Below, in pieces: positions 41,454 through 50,791 of a DNA stretch of 64,000 bases (its first letter is position 1; every line of letters begins with the position of its first letter). This DNA is from Mycolicibacterium xanthum (GTDB lineage Bacteria > Actinomycetota > Actinomycetes > Mycobacteriales > Mycobacteriaceae). The notes under the pieces were generated by a model that worked only from the letters and a program-made list of their open reading frames with translations, was not told the origin of the DNA and did not search any database. The position numbers were made by a program, and so were the translations under genes. The stretch covers positions 1 through 64,000 of the forward strand of contig NZ_JAIFZS010000048.1 in the NCBI RefSeq assembly GCF_019710635.1, read 5' to 3'.

Positions 41454-42610
41454 GACTGGAACCCGAGGGTCTTGGCGGCCAGGGATGTGAGGATCTCCGT
41501 GGTGCCGCCGCCGATGCCGAGGATCCGCATGTCCCGGTACTGCCGCTCGATCTCCGACTCGGCCATGTAGCCCAGGCCGCCGAACAACTGCACGGCCTGG
41601 TTGGCCACCCACTCACCGGCCTCCACTGCGGTGTTCTTGGCGAAGCACACCTCGGTGATCAGGTCGCTCTCGCCCAGTAACTGGCGTTCCACCACGGAGT
41701 GGGTGTACACCCTGGCGACGTCGATGCGGCGCGCCATCTCGGCCAGCGTGTTCTGCACCGATTGGCGTGCGATGAGCGGCTTGCCGAACGTCTCGCGGTC
41801 GCGGCACCACTGCACCGCCAGGTCCAGGCAGCGCTGCGCGCTGGAATACGCCTGCGCGGCAAGCCCGACCCGCTCGGAGACGAATGCGGCGGCGATCTGC
41901 AGGAAGCCGGTGTTCTCGGCGCCGATCAGGTTCTCCGCCGGCACCCGCGCGTCGGTGTAGGACAGCTCGGCGGTGTCCGACGAGCGCCAGCCCATCTTCT
42001 CCAGCTTGCGGCTGACGTGTAATCCAGGTGAGCAGCCCTCGCCGTCTTTGTCGACGACGATCAGCGATACGCCCGCCGCGCCCGGGCCGCCGGTACGCGC
42101 GGCGGTGACCACGTAGTCGGCCCGCACGCCAGAGGTGATGTAGGTCTTGGCGCCGTTGAGCACGAAATCGTCGCCGTCGAGCACGGCGCGGGTCCGCAGG
42201 TGCCCGACGTCGGAGCCGCCGCCGGGCTCGGTGATGGCCAGGGCGCCGATCTTCTCGCCGCGCAGGGTGGGCCGCACGTAGGTGTCGATCAGTCGACGGT
42301 CGCCGGAGGCGATCATGTGGGGTACGGCGATCCCGCAGGTGAACAACGAGGCGAACACCCCGCCCGGAGCGCCGGCCTGGTGCATCTCCTCGCAGATGAT
42401 CACCGCGTCGGCGCCGTCGCCGCCCTCACCGCCGACCGCCTCGGGGAACCCGGCGCCGAGCAGCCCCGCTTCGGCGGCCCTGCGGTGCAGGTCGCGGGGC
42501 AGTTCACCGCTGCGCTCCCATTCCTCGACGTGCGGCAGCACGTGACGCTCGGCGAACGCGCGCACGGTCTTGCGCAGATCGTCGCGTTCCGGGGTGGTCC
42601 AGATGCTCAC
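41450..42610 (-). CDS. fadE13: Acyl-CoA dehydrogenase
   Basis: 386 residues, ACAD family with ALAITEPGGGSDV, VLNGAKTYITSG, RQSVQNTLAEMARRID and FGGLGYMAESEIERQYRDMRILGIGGGTTEI, the last being the signature loop at the flavin. Close in pattern to isovaleryl/citronellyl-CoA dehydrogenases. GTG 42610 starts SIWTTPERDDLR and overlaps the preceding stop (GTGA). Confidence 0.92.
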   Translation of the reverse strand: MSIWTTPERDDLRKTVRAFAERHVLPHVEEWERSGELPRDLHRRAAEAGLLGAGFPEAVGGEGGDGADAVIICEEMHQAGAPGGVFASLFTCGIAVPHMIASGDRRLIDTYVRPTLRGEKIGALAITEPGGGSDVGHLRTRAVLDGDDFVLNGAKTYITSGVRADYVVTAARTGGPGAAGVSLIVVDKDGEGCSPGLHVSRKLEKMGWRSSDTAELSYTDARVPAENLIGAENTGFLQIAAAFVSERVGLAAQAYSSAQRCLDLAVQWCRDRETFGKPLIARQSVQNTLAEMARRIDVARVYTHSVVERQLLGESDLITEVCFAKNTAVEAGEWVANQAVQLFGGLGYMAESEIERQYRDMRILGIGGGTTEILTSLAAKTLGFQS

Positions 42611-44349
42611 GAGACGAACTCCTCGCTGATGTCGCTGATTCCGGTCAACAGCTCGACGGGGATGTCGACGTGACGGCTGCGCAGCCACTCGCCCAGACCC
42701 TTGGCCTGCGGATCGAACCGCGCCTGGTAGGCCACGCCCCGACCGAGAATCCCGTCGATCACGAAGTTCACCGCCCGCAGATTGGGCAGGACGTAGCGGG
42801 TGACGGGCAGTTCGGCGGTCTCCGGCAGCAGCTCGCGCAGGGCCGGCACGGTCAGCGCGTGTACCAGCCAGCGCCACTGCTCGTCGGTGCGTACCCAGAC
42901 ACCGACGTTGGCACTGCCGCCCTTGTCGCCACTGCGCGCTCCGGCGATGAGGCCCAACGGGGCCCTGTGGGTGGGCCCGGCCGGAAGTCGCTCCGGCAAC
43001 TCGGGTTCGGGCACCGGGGCCAGCTCCCGGGTCGCCGGGGCGGGCGGTATGTCGCGGCGGGTGCCGTCGGGGTGCACGGCGATGTGCTCGACATCCTCGG
43101 CCGCAACGTATGCCGCGGTGAACACCCCGTACACCTGGCCGTCCCCGGGGGGTGCGGTACTGGTGAAGCCGGGATAGCTGGACAGCGCCAGTTCGACTGC
43201 CGCCGAGGAGAACTCGCGGCCGACGGGTCCGGGTTCCGGGTCGCGCACCACGCAGCGCAGCAGCGCGCTCGCGGCCTGCTCGGTGGTGGCGTCGGGGTGA
43301 TCGGTCCGGGCCAGCGACCACTGCAGCTCGGCCGGCTTGACCGGCAGGCTGGCCTCGAGCTGGCGGCGGACCAGATCGGCCTTGGCGTCGATGTCGAGCC
43401 CGGTCAACACGAAGGTCACCTCGTTGCGGAAGCCGCCCAGGCTGTTCAGCGACACCTTCAGCGTCGGCGGTGGAGGCTCCCCGGTGACACCGGCGATCCG
43501 GACGCGGTCGGCGCCGGCGGCGGACAGTTCGATGGAGTCGACGCGCAGCGTGGCGTCGGGGTTGGCGTACCGGGCGCCGGTGATCTCGTAGAGCAGCTGC
43601 GCGGTCACCGTGTCGGTGCTGACCGCTCCGCCGGTTCCGGGGTGCTTGGTGATCACCGACGATCCGTCTGCGTCGATCTCGGCGATGGGGAAGCCGGGGT
43701 GGAGCAAGGTCGTCAGATCGGGGAAGTCGCGAGCGAAGAACGAATAGTTGCCACCGGTGGCCTGGCCCCCGCACTCGATGACGTGGCCGGCCGCGACGGC
43801 CCCGGCGATCTCGTCGTGATCGGTGGGGCGCCAGCCGAAATGGGCCGCCGCCGGACCGACGATGACCGATGCGTCGGTGACCCGCCCGGTGACGACGATG
43901 TCGGCGCCCGCGGTCAGGCAGTCGACGATGCCCCAGGCGCCGAGGTAGGCGTTGGCGGTCAGCGGACTGCCCAGTCCGAGCTCGGCGGCGCGGCCGATCA
44001 GGTCGTCGCCCGCGACGTGGGCGACGTCGACCGCGACCCCGAGGCGCTCCGCGAGGGCACGCACCGCGTCGGCCAGGCCGGCCGGATTCAGGCCGCCCGC
44101 ATTGGCCACGATGCGCACGTTGCGGTCCTTGGCCAGGCCGAGACAGTCCTCGAGCTGTCGCAGGAAGGTCTTGGCGTAGCCGCGGTCCGGATCCTTCATC
44201 CGGTCGCGGCCCAGAATCAGCATGGTCAGTTCGGCGAGATAATCGCCGGTGAGAAAGTCCAGTTCGCCGCCGGTGAGCATCTCCCGCATGGCCGCCAGGC
44301 GATCCCCGTAGAAGCCCGAGCAGTTCCCGATCCGCACCGCAGACGTCAC
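42607..44349 (-). CDS. AtuA-like DUF1446 protein
   Basis: 580 residues, first gene of the operon; equivalent of Rv0976c. The N-terminal DUF1446 domain (IGNCSGFYGDR, LTGDYLAELTMLIL, VTGRVTDAS, GPAAAHFGW) is followed by a C-terminal domain (LGLIAGARSGDKGGSANVGV) also found alone in related proteins. AtuA is encoded with citronellol/geranyl-CoA degradation genes in Pseudomonas, which fits the carboxylase and dehydrogenases here; its exact reaction is not established. GTG 44349 has AAGGGAG 5 nt upstream and is preferred over GTG 44355. Confidence 0.85.
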   Translation of the reverse strand: MTSAVRIGNCSGFYGDRLAAMREMLTGGELDFLTGDYLAELTMLILGRDRMKDPDRGYAKTFLRQLEDCLGLAKDRNVRIVANAGGLNPAGLADAVRALAERLGVAVDVAHVAGDDLIGRAAELGLGSPLTANAYLGAWGIVDCLTAGADIVVTGRVTDASVIVGPAAAHFGWRPTDHDEIAGAVAAGHVIECGGQATGGNYSFFARDFPDLTTLLHPGFPIAEIDADGSSVITKHPGTGGAVSTDTVTAQLLYEITGARYANPDATLRVDSIELSAAGADRVRIAGVTGEPPPPTLKVSLNSLGGFRNEVTFVLTGLDIDAKADLVRRQLEASLPVKPAELQWSLARTDHPDATTEQAASALLRCVVRDPEPGPVGREFSSAAVELALSSYPGFTSTAPPGDGQVYGVFTAAYVAAEDVEHIAVHPDGTRRDIPPAPATRELAPVPEPELPERLPAGPTHRAPLGLIAGARSGDKGGSANVGVWVRTDEQWRWLVHALTVPALRELLPETAELPVTRYVLPNLRAVNFVIDGILGRGVAYQARFDPQAKGLGEWLRSRHVDIPVELLTGISDISEEFVS

Positions 44350-44388
44350 GCGCACTCCCTTGTGGCCGTGGAGGTCGGGCTCTCGACC

Positions 44389-44404
44389 AACCAACCGGTA
44401 GGTT
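44389..44404. promoter_or_regulatory. Candidate TetR-type operator of acyl-CoA operon
   Basis: AACCAACCGGTAGGTT contains the palindrome AACC-GGTA-GGTT and lies 40-55 bp before the first gene of the operon, where a repressor would cover the promoter. No TetR gene is adjacent in this window, so the regulator is unknown. Confidence 0.4.
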
Positions 44405-44724
44405 AGCGCGGATCGCCGGTGGCGCGTCAAGCCCCCTCGGGATGGCGATTGCCGGTCCGCGAAGCGAAATTCGCACGATCGGAATCGGCGGTCAGCGCCT
44501 TCCCGGACTCGGCGCGAGAAATGGACTCGCTGAGGTAATATTCAGCCGCGCAGCAGACAATTTAGGTACAGCGATCGTTTTCGCCGCTTAGGCGGCGCAG
44601 GCGCGCATGCGCAGCTAAATTGGGGGCAGCGCAACGCCGGTCGTCTCAAGCCCGGGAAGCCTTCGGCTTCTGGGAGATTGGACACCGGCGCGCAACGATC
44701 TATGGCCGGTCTGGAGAGAGAGTG
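44405..44724. other. Intergenic region, leader of small secreted protein
   Basis: About 320 bp with no gene. A TAATAT at 44536-44541 is the best -10 candidate. If used, it gives a leader of about 170-180 nt containing a small hairpin (AAGCC-TTC-GGCTT near 44659) and a C+G stem near 44585. I see no known riboswitch. The region ends in the GGAGAGAG ribosome site of the next gene. Confidence 0.35.
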
Positions 44725-44997
44725 ATGCGAATGGCGATTCACCGCACAGCACCGATTGTGGCGGCGGGAGCATTTGCCGCCGTGTTCATGTCCACCGCGG
44801 TCGCCGGTGCTGTTCCCGTCAGCGGCTTCAGCGCCGCTCCTGCAATGGGATTGCCGGTGCCGCAGACAAGCGAGTTCTGCACCATGGGTTTGTACTGCGA
44901 TGACGACTCCACCGGCCTCGTCCTCAACCCGCGGAGTCAGCGGGCCGATCAGAACTTCGGCGGTGGACCGCTCACCCCCAGAACGCCCAACAACTGA
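44725..44997 (+). CDS. Small secreted protein, unknown
   Basis: 90 residues with a Sec signal peptide (MRMAIHRTAPIVAAGAF then an AVAGA cleavage region) and a mature part of about 58 residues with two cysteines (EFCTMGLYCDDD), probably a disulfide. GTG 44722, ATG 44725 and ATG 44731 are all possible; 44725 fits the GGAGAG site best. I do not recognise a family. It precedes a heme-binding-like exported protein by 50 bp and may share its transcript. Confidence 0.65.
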   Translation: MRMAIHRTAPIVAAGAFAAVFMSTAVAGAVPVSGFSAAPAMGLPVPQTSEFCTMGLYCDDDSTGLVLNPRSQRADQNFGGGPLTPRTPNN

Positions 44998-45046
44998 GTA
45001 GCACCCCGAGCCCGAGATGAATACTCGATCAACTAGAGGAGTGGGA

Positions 45047-45391
45047 ATGTCCTTCGTCGTCCGTACTGCAGCCGCTGCAGCCGTCGCAGGCGCGGCGTTG
45101 CTGGGCAGCACCGCCACTGCCGCCGCCGCGCCGCCGAACTGCTCGCTCGCCGACATGTCCGGTGTGTTGTCCGGTGTGTCTGCGGCGATGTCGGCCTACC
45201 TGTTCACCCACCCCGATGTGAACGCCCAGCTGAGCACGATGTCGGACATGCCGAAGGAAGATCGGTCCGACTGGATGCACACCTACATGTCGGACAACCC
45301 CAGCGTGGAGGCCGATCTCACCGGCATCCGGCAGCCGCTGGTCGACTTCCGGGCCCGCTGTGGCATGGAGCCCGTCAACCTGGGCGGCTAG
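45047..45391 (+). CDS. Exported heme-binding-like protein (Rv0203 family)
   Basis: 114 residues. A signal peptide ends TATAAAA; the mature helical domain begins PPNCSLADMSGVLSGVSAAMSAYLFTHPDVNAQ and ends RARCGMEPVNL. The two cysteines and the YLFTHPDVN block match the mycobacterial haemophore-like (MHB) family, which includes M. tuberculosis Rv0203 that shuttles heme at the envelope. Heme binding here is inferred; most family members are untested. ATG 45047 follows AGAGGAG by 5 nt. Confidence 0.75.
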   Translation: MSFVVRTAAAAAVAGAALLGSTATAAAAPPNCSLADMSGVLSGVSAAMSAYLFTHPDVNAQLSTMSDMPKEDRSDWMHTYMSDNPSVEADLTGIRQPLVDFRARCGMEPVNLGG

Positions 45392-45428
45392 GGCTGGTCC
45401 CAGCCGGGCAGCTCGGGCTGGTCCCAGC
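45391..45428 (+). repeat. Duplicated GGGCTGGTCCCAGC element
   Basis: Two perfect copies, at 45391-45404 and 45415-45428, 10 nt apart. Each copy is itself a near palindrome (GGGCTGG/CCCAGC). They start at the last base of the preceding stop codon and lead into the terminator. Confidence 0.8.
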
Positions 45429-45447
45429 GATCCGAAGGATCACCAGG

Positions 45448-45485
45448 GCCATTGCCGTCATCGACGACGGCAATGGCTCTTTTTT
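45448..45485 (+). terminator. Canonical intrinsic terminator
   Basis: GCCATTGCCGTC (45448-45459) pairs perfectly with GACGGCAATGGC (45466-45477) around a 6-nt loop and is followed by TCTTTTTT. A stem plus U-tract this good is uncommon in mycobacteria. It ends the small secreted protein/heme-binding operon. Confidence 0.9.
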
Positions 45486-45612
45486 CGGCCGGGTCGGCTG
45501 ACCGGGAGTTTGGAGCCCGGCCAGCTCACCGGCTATCCTGATGACCAATTGCCGGCGCCCGGTAGGTCCAGGCTCGCCCGCAGCACCACCCCGATAGATG
45601 GAGAGCTTCATC

Positions 45613-45786
45613 ATGGCTGTGCCCAAGCGCAGGATGTCGCGCGCGAACACCCGTAGCCGGCGCGCGCAGTGGAAGGCCACCCCGACTGGACTGGTCACCG
45701 TGACCGTCGCTGGTCAGCCGCACAAGGTGCCGCGCCGCCTGCTCAAGGCCGCCAGGCTCGGGCTGATCGATCTCGATCGCCGCTGA
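45613..45786 (+). CDS. rpmF: 50S ribosomal protein L32
   Basis: 57 residues beginning AVPKRRMSRANTRSRRAQWKA, the L32 signature. It contains no cysteine, so it is the zinc-independent form of L32. GGAGAG lies upstream of ATG 45613. As in M. tuberculosis it sits directly before mprA, apart from its usual partner genes. Confidence 0.95.
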   Translation: MAVPKRRMSRANTRSRRAQWKATPTGLVTVTVAGQPHKVPRRLLKAARLGLIDLDRR

Positions 45787-45797
45787 CCCGGCGCGCC

Positions 45798-45814
45798 TCT
45801 TAGGTCACTCTCAG
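45798..45814 (+). promoter_or_regulatory. MprA-box-like direct repeat upstream of mprA
   Basis: TCTTAG (45798) and TCTCAG (45809) are direct repeats with an 11-bp period, one helical turn. MprA is known to bind loosely conserved direct repeats and to activate its own operon. The same TCT-N-AG/TCTCAG pair with the same period lies before pepD. Confidence 0.65.
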
Positions 45815-45830
45815 ACAGGGGGTTGACACT

Positions 45831-46523
45831 GTGGCGGTGCGCATTCTTGTCGTTGACGACGATCGCGCGGTGCGCGAATCCCTCCGACGGTCGCTTTCCT
45901 TCAATGGATACTCGGTCGAACTGGCCCAGGATGGCCGTGAAGCCCTGGATCTGATCGCCAACGATCGGCCCGACGCGGTGGTGCTCGACGTGATGATGCC
46001 GCGGGTCGACGGGCTCGAGGTGTGCCGCCAGCTCCGCAGCACCGGTGACGATCTGCCGATTCTGGTGCTCACCGCGCGGGATTCGGTCTCCGAGCGGGTC
46101 GCGGGTCTGGACGCCGGCGCGGATGACTATCTGCCCAAGCCGTTCGCGCTGGAGGAGTTGCTGGCCCGGATGCGGGCGTTGCTGCGCCGGACCAGCCCCG
46201 ACGAGACCACCGAATCGGCGGCGATGACCTTCTCGGATCTGACGCTGGATCCGGTGACCCGCGAGGTGACCCGGGGCGACCGGCAGATCAGCCTCACCCG
46301 CACCGAGTTCGCCCTGCTGGAGATGCTGATCGCGAACCCGCGCCGGGTGCTGACCCGAAGCAGGATTCTCGAGGAGGTGTGGGGATTCGATTTCCCGACC
46401 TCGGGGAACGCCCTCGAGGTCTACGTCGGCTACCTGCGCCGTAAGACCGAAGCCGAGGGGGAGCCCCGGCTGATCCACACCGTTCGCGGGGTCGGCTACG
46501 TGCTGCGGGAGACGCCTCCGTGA
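45831..46523 (+). CDS. mprA: Response regulator MprA
   Basis: OmpR/PhoB-type regulator of 230 residues, nearly identical to the remembered M. tuberculosis MprA. Receiver domain with acidic pocket D9-D11, phosphoacceptor D53 in VVLDVMMP and K in LPKPFALEEL; C-terminal winged helix with TRTEFALLEMLIANPRRVLTRS. Controls the envelope-stress and persistence regulon including sigE and pepD. GTG start at 45831; stop overlaps mprB as GTGA. Confidence 0.97.
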   Translation: MAVRILVVDDDRAVRESLRRSLSFNGYSVELAQDGREALDLIANDRPDAVVLDVMMPRVDGLEVCRQLRSTGDDLPILVLTARDSVSERVAGLDAGADDYLPKPFALEELLARMRALLRRTSPDETTESAAMTFSDLTLDPVTREVTRGDRQISLTRTEFALLEMLIANPRRVLTRSRILEEVWGFDFPTSGNALEVYVGYLRRKTEAEGEPRLIHTVRGVGYVLRETPP

Positions 46524-48001
46524 CCAACGGACACGCCGTCGGTCCGTGGCCGGGTGGGCCGCCTCCGCCGTCGCCCGGAACGAGCTCGGTGTCTCTGCGG
46601 TGGCGGGTGATGCTGTTGGCGATGTCCATGGTGGTGATGGCCGTGGTGCTGATGGCCGTCGCCGTCTACGCGGTGGTGTCCCGCGCGCTCTACGACGACA
46701 TCGACACCCAACTGCACAGCCGTGCGCGGCTTCTGGTGGAGAGCGGGTCGCTGGCCGCCGATCCCGGTAAGGCGATCGAGGGCACCGCCTACTCGGATGT
46801 CAATGCGATGCTGGTGATTCCGGGCCGGACCATCTACACGGCCAACCAGGAGGGCCAGACCCTGCCGCTCGGCGGCCCCGAAAAAGACGTCATCGACGGG
46901 AAACTGCTGCTGTCCCTGCGCACCGTCAACCATCAGCGGGTCCTGGCGCTACACCTGCCGGAGGGCAACACCCTGCTGATCTCGAAGAGCCTGGCGCCCA
47001 CCGGTGAGGTGCTCAAACGGCTGGGCACCGTGCTGCTCATCGTGGGCGGGATCGGAGTGGCGGTGGCGGCCATCGCCGGCGGCATGGTGGCCAGTGCCGG
47101 CCTGCGGCCGGTCGCCCGGCTCACCCAGGCGGCCGAACGGGTCGCCCGCACCGACGACCTGCGTCCGATACCCGTGTACGGAAGCGACGAACTCGCCCGC
47201 CTCACCGAGGCTTTCAACATGATGTTGCGAGCGCTGGCGGAATCCCGGGAGCGCCAGGCGCGACTGGTCACCGACGCGGGTCACGAGCTGCGGACACCGC
47301 TGACGTCGCTGCGGACCAATGTCGAGCTGCTGATGGTGTCGATGGAACCCGGCAAGCCCGGCCTGCCCGAGGAGGAGATGGCCGGTCTGCGGACCGACGT
47401 GCTGGCGCAGATCGAGGAACTGTCCACCCTGGTGGGCGATCTGGTGGATCTGACGCGGGAGGACGCCGGCGGAGTGATCCACGAGACCGTCGAGATGGGC
47501 GACGTCATCGATCGTTCGCTGGAGCGGGTTCGTCGGCGGCGCAACGACATCGAGTTCGATGTGTCGGTCAGGCCCTGGCAGGTGTACGGCGATGCGGCCG
47601 GACTGGCCCGCGCCGTGCTCAACCTGCTCGACAACGCCGCGAAATGGAGCCCGCCTGGCGGGAAGGTGGGCGTCCGGCTGGACCAGATCGACCCGCTGCA
47701 CGCCGAGTTCGTGGTCTCCGACCAGGGTCCCGGAATACCGCCGCAGGAGCGGGGACTGGTCTTCGAGCGTTTCTACCGGGCGACACCGGCGCGGGGGATG
47801 CCGGGTTCGGGCCTCGGCCTGGCCATCGTCAAGCAGGTCGTGCTCAAGCACGGCGGCACCCTTCGCGTCGAGGACACCGTGCCGAGCGGACACCCGCCGG
47901 GGACCTCGATGCACGTCGTGCTCCCGGGCCGACCCGCGGTGGGCGAGGAAGAACCGGAGCCCGCCGAACCCGCGACACGCGGCGGCAGGTTGTGGGGGTG
48001 A
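46520..48001 (+). CDS. mprB: Sensor histidine kinase MprB
   Basis: 493 residues. Two transmembrane helices (about 29-54 and 171-195) bracket an extracytoplasmic sensor domain; a HAMP linker, phosphoacceptor H255 in DAGHELRTPL, N-box NLLDNAAKWSP and G boxes DQGPGIPP and GSGLGLAIV follow. In M. tuberculosis the sensor domain binds DnaK and responds to SDS and cell-wall stress. Coupled to mprA by the GTGA overlap. Confidence 0.96.
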   Translation: MTNGHAVGPWPGGPPPPSPGTSSVSLRWRVMLLAMSMVVMAVVLMAVAVYAVVSRALYDDIDTQLHSRARLLVESGSLAADPGKAIEGTAYSDVNAMLVIPGRTIYTANQEGQTLPLGGPEKDVIDGKLLLSLRTVNHQRVLALHLPEGNTLLISKSLAPTGEVLKRLGTVLLIVGGIGVAVAAIAGGMVASAGLRPVARLTQAAERVARTDDLRPIPVYGSDELARLTEAFNMMLRALAESRERQARLVTDAGHELRTPLTSLRTNVELLMVSMEPGKPGLPEEEMAGLRTDVLAQIEELSTLVGDLVDLTREDAGGVIHETVEMGDVIDRSLERVRRRRNDIEFDVSVRPWQVYGDAAGLARAVLNLLDNAAKWSPPGGKVGVRLDQIDPLHAEFVVSDQGPGIPPQERGLVFERFYRATPARGMPGSGLGLAIVKQVVLKHGGTLRVEDTVPSGHPPGTSMHVVLPGRPAVGEEEPEPAEPATRGGRLWG

Positions 48002-48056
48002 GCCGTGTCACCAGTGAGGATGGTGGGGCAGAAGTCTAAAGCTGTGCCGAATGATC

Positions 48057-48073
48057 TCTAAGTGGATTCTCAG
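48057..48073 (+). promoter_or_regulatory. MprA-box-like direct repeat upstream of pepD
   Basis: TCTAAG (48057) and TCTCAG (48068) with an 11-bp period, 79-95 bp before the pepD start. pepD is a known direct MprA target in M. tuberculosis. A further TCTAAA lies at about 48035. Confidence 0.65.
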
Positions 48074-48151
48074 CACGGCTGGGCACTCTGGTCGTATGCC
48101 CGACGTTGTTCGGGGTGACGGACCCTACTCCAGGAAGAGCATCGCAGCGAC

Positions 48152-49507
<1,356 letters not shown>

Positions 49508-49584
49508 GGGCCTCCGTCGCCCCGGTCGCCGTCGAGCTGCGTGTGGCTGCGCCGTTGTCCGGGCCGAGATATACGGTTGAGCGC

Positions 49585-50082
49585 ATGGAACAGCCCCATT
49601 CGTTGGCCGGCCGGGCACTGGTGATTGTCGTCGACGACCGCACCGCCCACGGCGACGAACAAGATCACAGCGGCCCACTGGTGACCGAGTTGCTCGGTGA
49701 AGCGGGCTTCGTGGTCGACGGCGTGATCGTGGTGTCATCCGACGAGGTCGAGATCCGCAACGCGCTGAACACCGCCGTGATCGGTGGTGTCGACCTGGTG
49801 GTGTCGGTCGGCGGGACCGGAGTGACACCGCGTGACGTGACCCCCGAGGCGACCGTCGACCTGCTGGACCGCGAGCTCCTGGGCATCTCCGAAGCCCTGC
49901 GCGCATCGGGGCTGTCGGCGGGCATCATCGACGCCGGGGTCTCCAGGGGTCTTGCCGGTATCTCGGGCAGCACGCTCGTCGTCAACCTGGCCGGCTCGCG
50001 GGCCGCGGTGCGCGACGGGATGGCCACCCTCGGACCCCTTGCGGGCCAGGTCATCGCACAGCTATCCAGTTTGGAGATCTAA
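49585..50082 (+). CDS. moaB2: MoaB2, MogA/MoaB-family protein
   Basis: 165 residues from ATG 49585. The fold binds molybdopterin: VSVGGTGVTPRDVTPEAT is the MogA/MoaB signature, with SRGLAGISGSTLVVNLAGS. M. tuberculosis MoaB2 (Rv0984) has been reported to interact with SigH. In-frame GTGs at 49543 and 49504 (the latter overlapping the pepD stop as GTGA) would give 179 or 192 residues; the remembered length of 181 in M. tuberculosis leaves the start open. Linked to pepD in the stress operon. Confidence 0.87.
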   Translation: MEQPHSLAGRALVIVVDDRTAHGDEQDHSGPLVTELLGEAGFVVDGVIVVSSDEVEIRNALNTAVIGGVDLVVSVGGTGVTPRDVTPEATVDLLDRELLGISEALRASGLSAGIIDAGVSRGLAGISGSTLVVNLAGSRAAVRDGMATLGPLAGQVIAQLSSLEI

Positions 50083-50096
50083 ACGAGGTGCGCTCT

Positions 50097-50147
50097 CAGA
50101 CACCGATGGCAGAGCGACCCCCGACGGGGTCCTCTGCCATTTGTCTG
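50097..50147 (+). terminator. Terminator after moaB2
   Basis: An extended stem: CAGACA (50097-50102) with TGTCTG (50142-50147) on the outside, ATGGCAGAG (50106-50114) with CTCTGCCAT (50132-50140), and GACCCC with GGGGTC at the tip, followed by TTTATG. It closes the mprAB-pepD-moaB2 region. Confidence 0.75.
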
Positions 50148-50213
50148 TTTATGCCTTCTGCGGGCTCGCGACCTGCACTGTTAAGAGAAGGTGAACGGGC
50201 GGTGCCAGCAGAA

Positions 50214-50229
50214 TGTGATCTTTATCACA
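50214..50229. promoter_or_regulatory. Perfect Crp/Fnr-type site
   Basis: TGTGATCTTTATCACA matches TGTGA-N6-TCACA exactly, the consensus of mycobacterial Crp (Rv3676). Its right end touches the AGGAGGT ribosome site of the small gene at 50243, so bound Crp would block transcription from upstream, or the site acts as an activator only if another promoter lies downstream. Confidence 0.75.
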
Positions 50230-50242
50230 GGAGGTTTGGGCG

Positions 50243-50401
50243 ATGACCGAGCCGGTCGGGCGGTCGCGGGACGCAGTTAACAAGATTTTCGGGAATGCAT
50301 TGCCGGAGATATCGATTGACGAACGCGAGCCGGTCACGCCGGACGACGAGATCGATCGCGACCGGTGGCTGCGCGACAACGTCCCGCCTCACCACGACTG
50401 A
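50243..50401 (+). CDS. Small acidic protein, 52 residues, unknown
   Basis: ATG 50243 is preceded by the strong ribosome site CAGGAGGT with 7-nt spacing. The 52-residue product begins MTEPVGRSRDAVNKIFG and ends DRWLRDNVPPHHD; it is highly charged with no signal peptide or membrane segment. Codon use is partly AT-rich at the start (AACAAGATTTTC). A strong ribosome site, a Crp site and position between a terminator and the porins support a real gene. I do not recognise a family. Confidence 0.65.
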   Translation: MTEPVGRSRDAVNKIFGNALPEISIDEREPVTPDDEIDRDRWLRDNVPPHHD

Positions 50402-50791
50402 CCTGTGCTTTCGCAATAACACCAGCAGGTATCTCTGGTAACACTCTCGGCCCCGGATTCGAATAGCCAGATGCGGGGTCAAGATCAGCGACGGTTTGTC
50501 CGGCCATTCCCCGTCGTCGCGAGGAAGGGGTCCCGAGCCTGCGGGGAGTCGTCAGCAAATGACTCACAAGCGTGTGTTCCGCCCGACACCACCGGTCCCA
50601 CGCGTTGCCGGTCCGAAGCCTCCCCGTTATGTTCCTCGTGTCAACGATGAGTGATTCGTAAGAACGGCGTGTGGGGTTTCTAATTCCACTCACATGTTGG
50701 TCTTGCGAGGTGTGTGGTGTAGCAGTTAGGCCAGGCACGAACACTTCGGTTCCCCATCACCGGGGTCCCGATCTACATAGCTAGGGAGATC
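50402..50791. other. Long upstream region of porin gene
   Basis: 390 bp without a gene. It is less GC-rich than the surroundings and includes TTTCTAATTCC near 50679 and GTAGCAGTTAGG near 50719 as possible -10 regions. Long leaders are a feature of mspA-type porin genes. It ends in AGGGAG before the first porin. No riboswitch or RNA gene is recognised. Confidence 0.4.

Noticed and set aside
42611..44476. N-terminal extension of fadE13 through the AtuA-like gene
   Set aside because: The acyl-CoA dehydrogenase domain begins at 42610, and the upstream frame is a GC-rich shadow of the AtuA-like gene.
44542..45156. Minus-strand frame opposite the small secreted and heme-binding genes
   Set aside because: No ribosome site or domain; the plus-strand genes have signal peptides, ribosome sites and a terminator.
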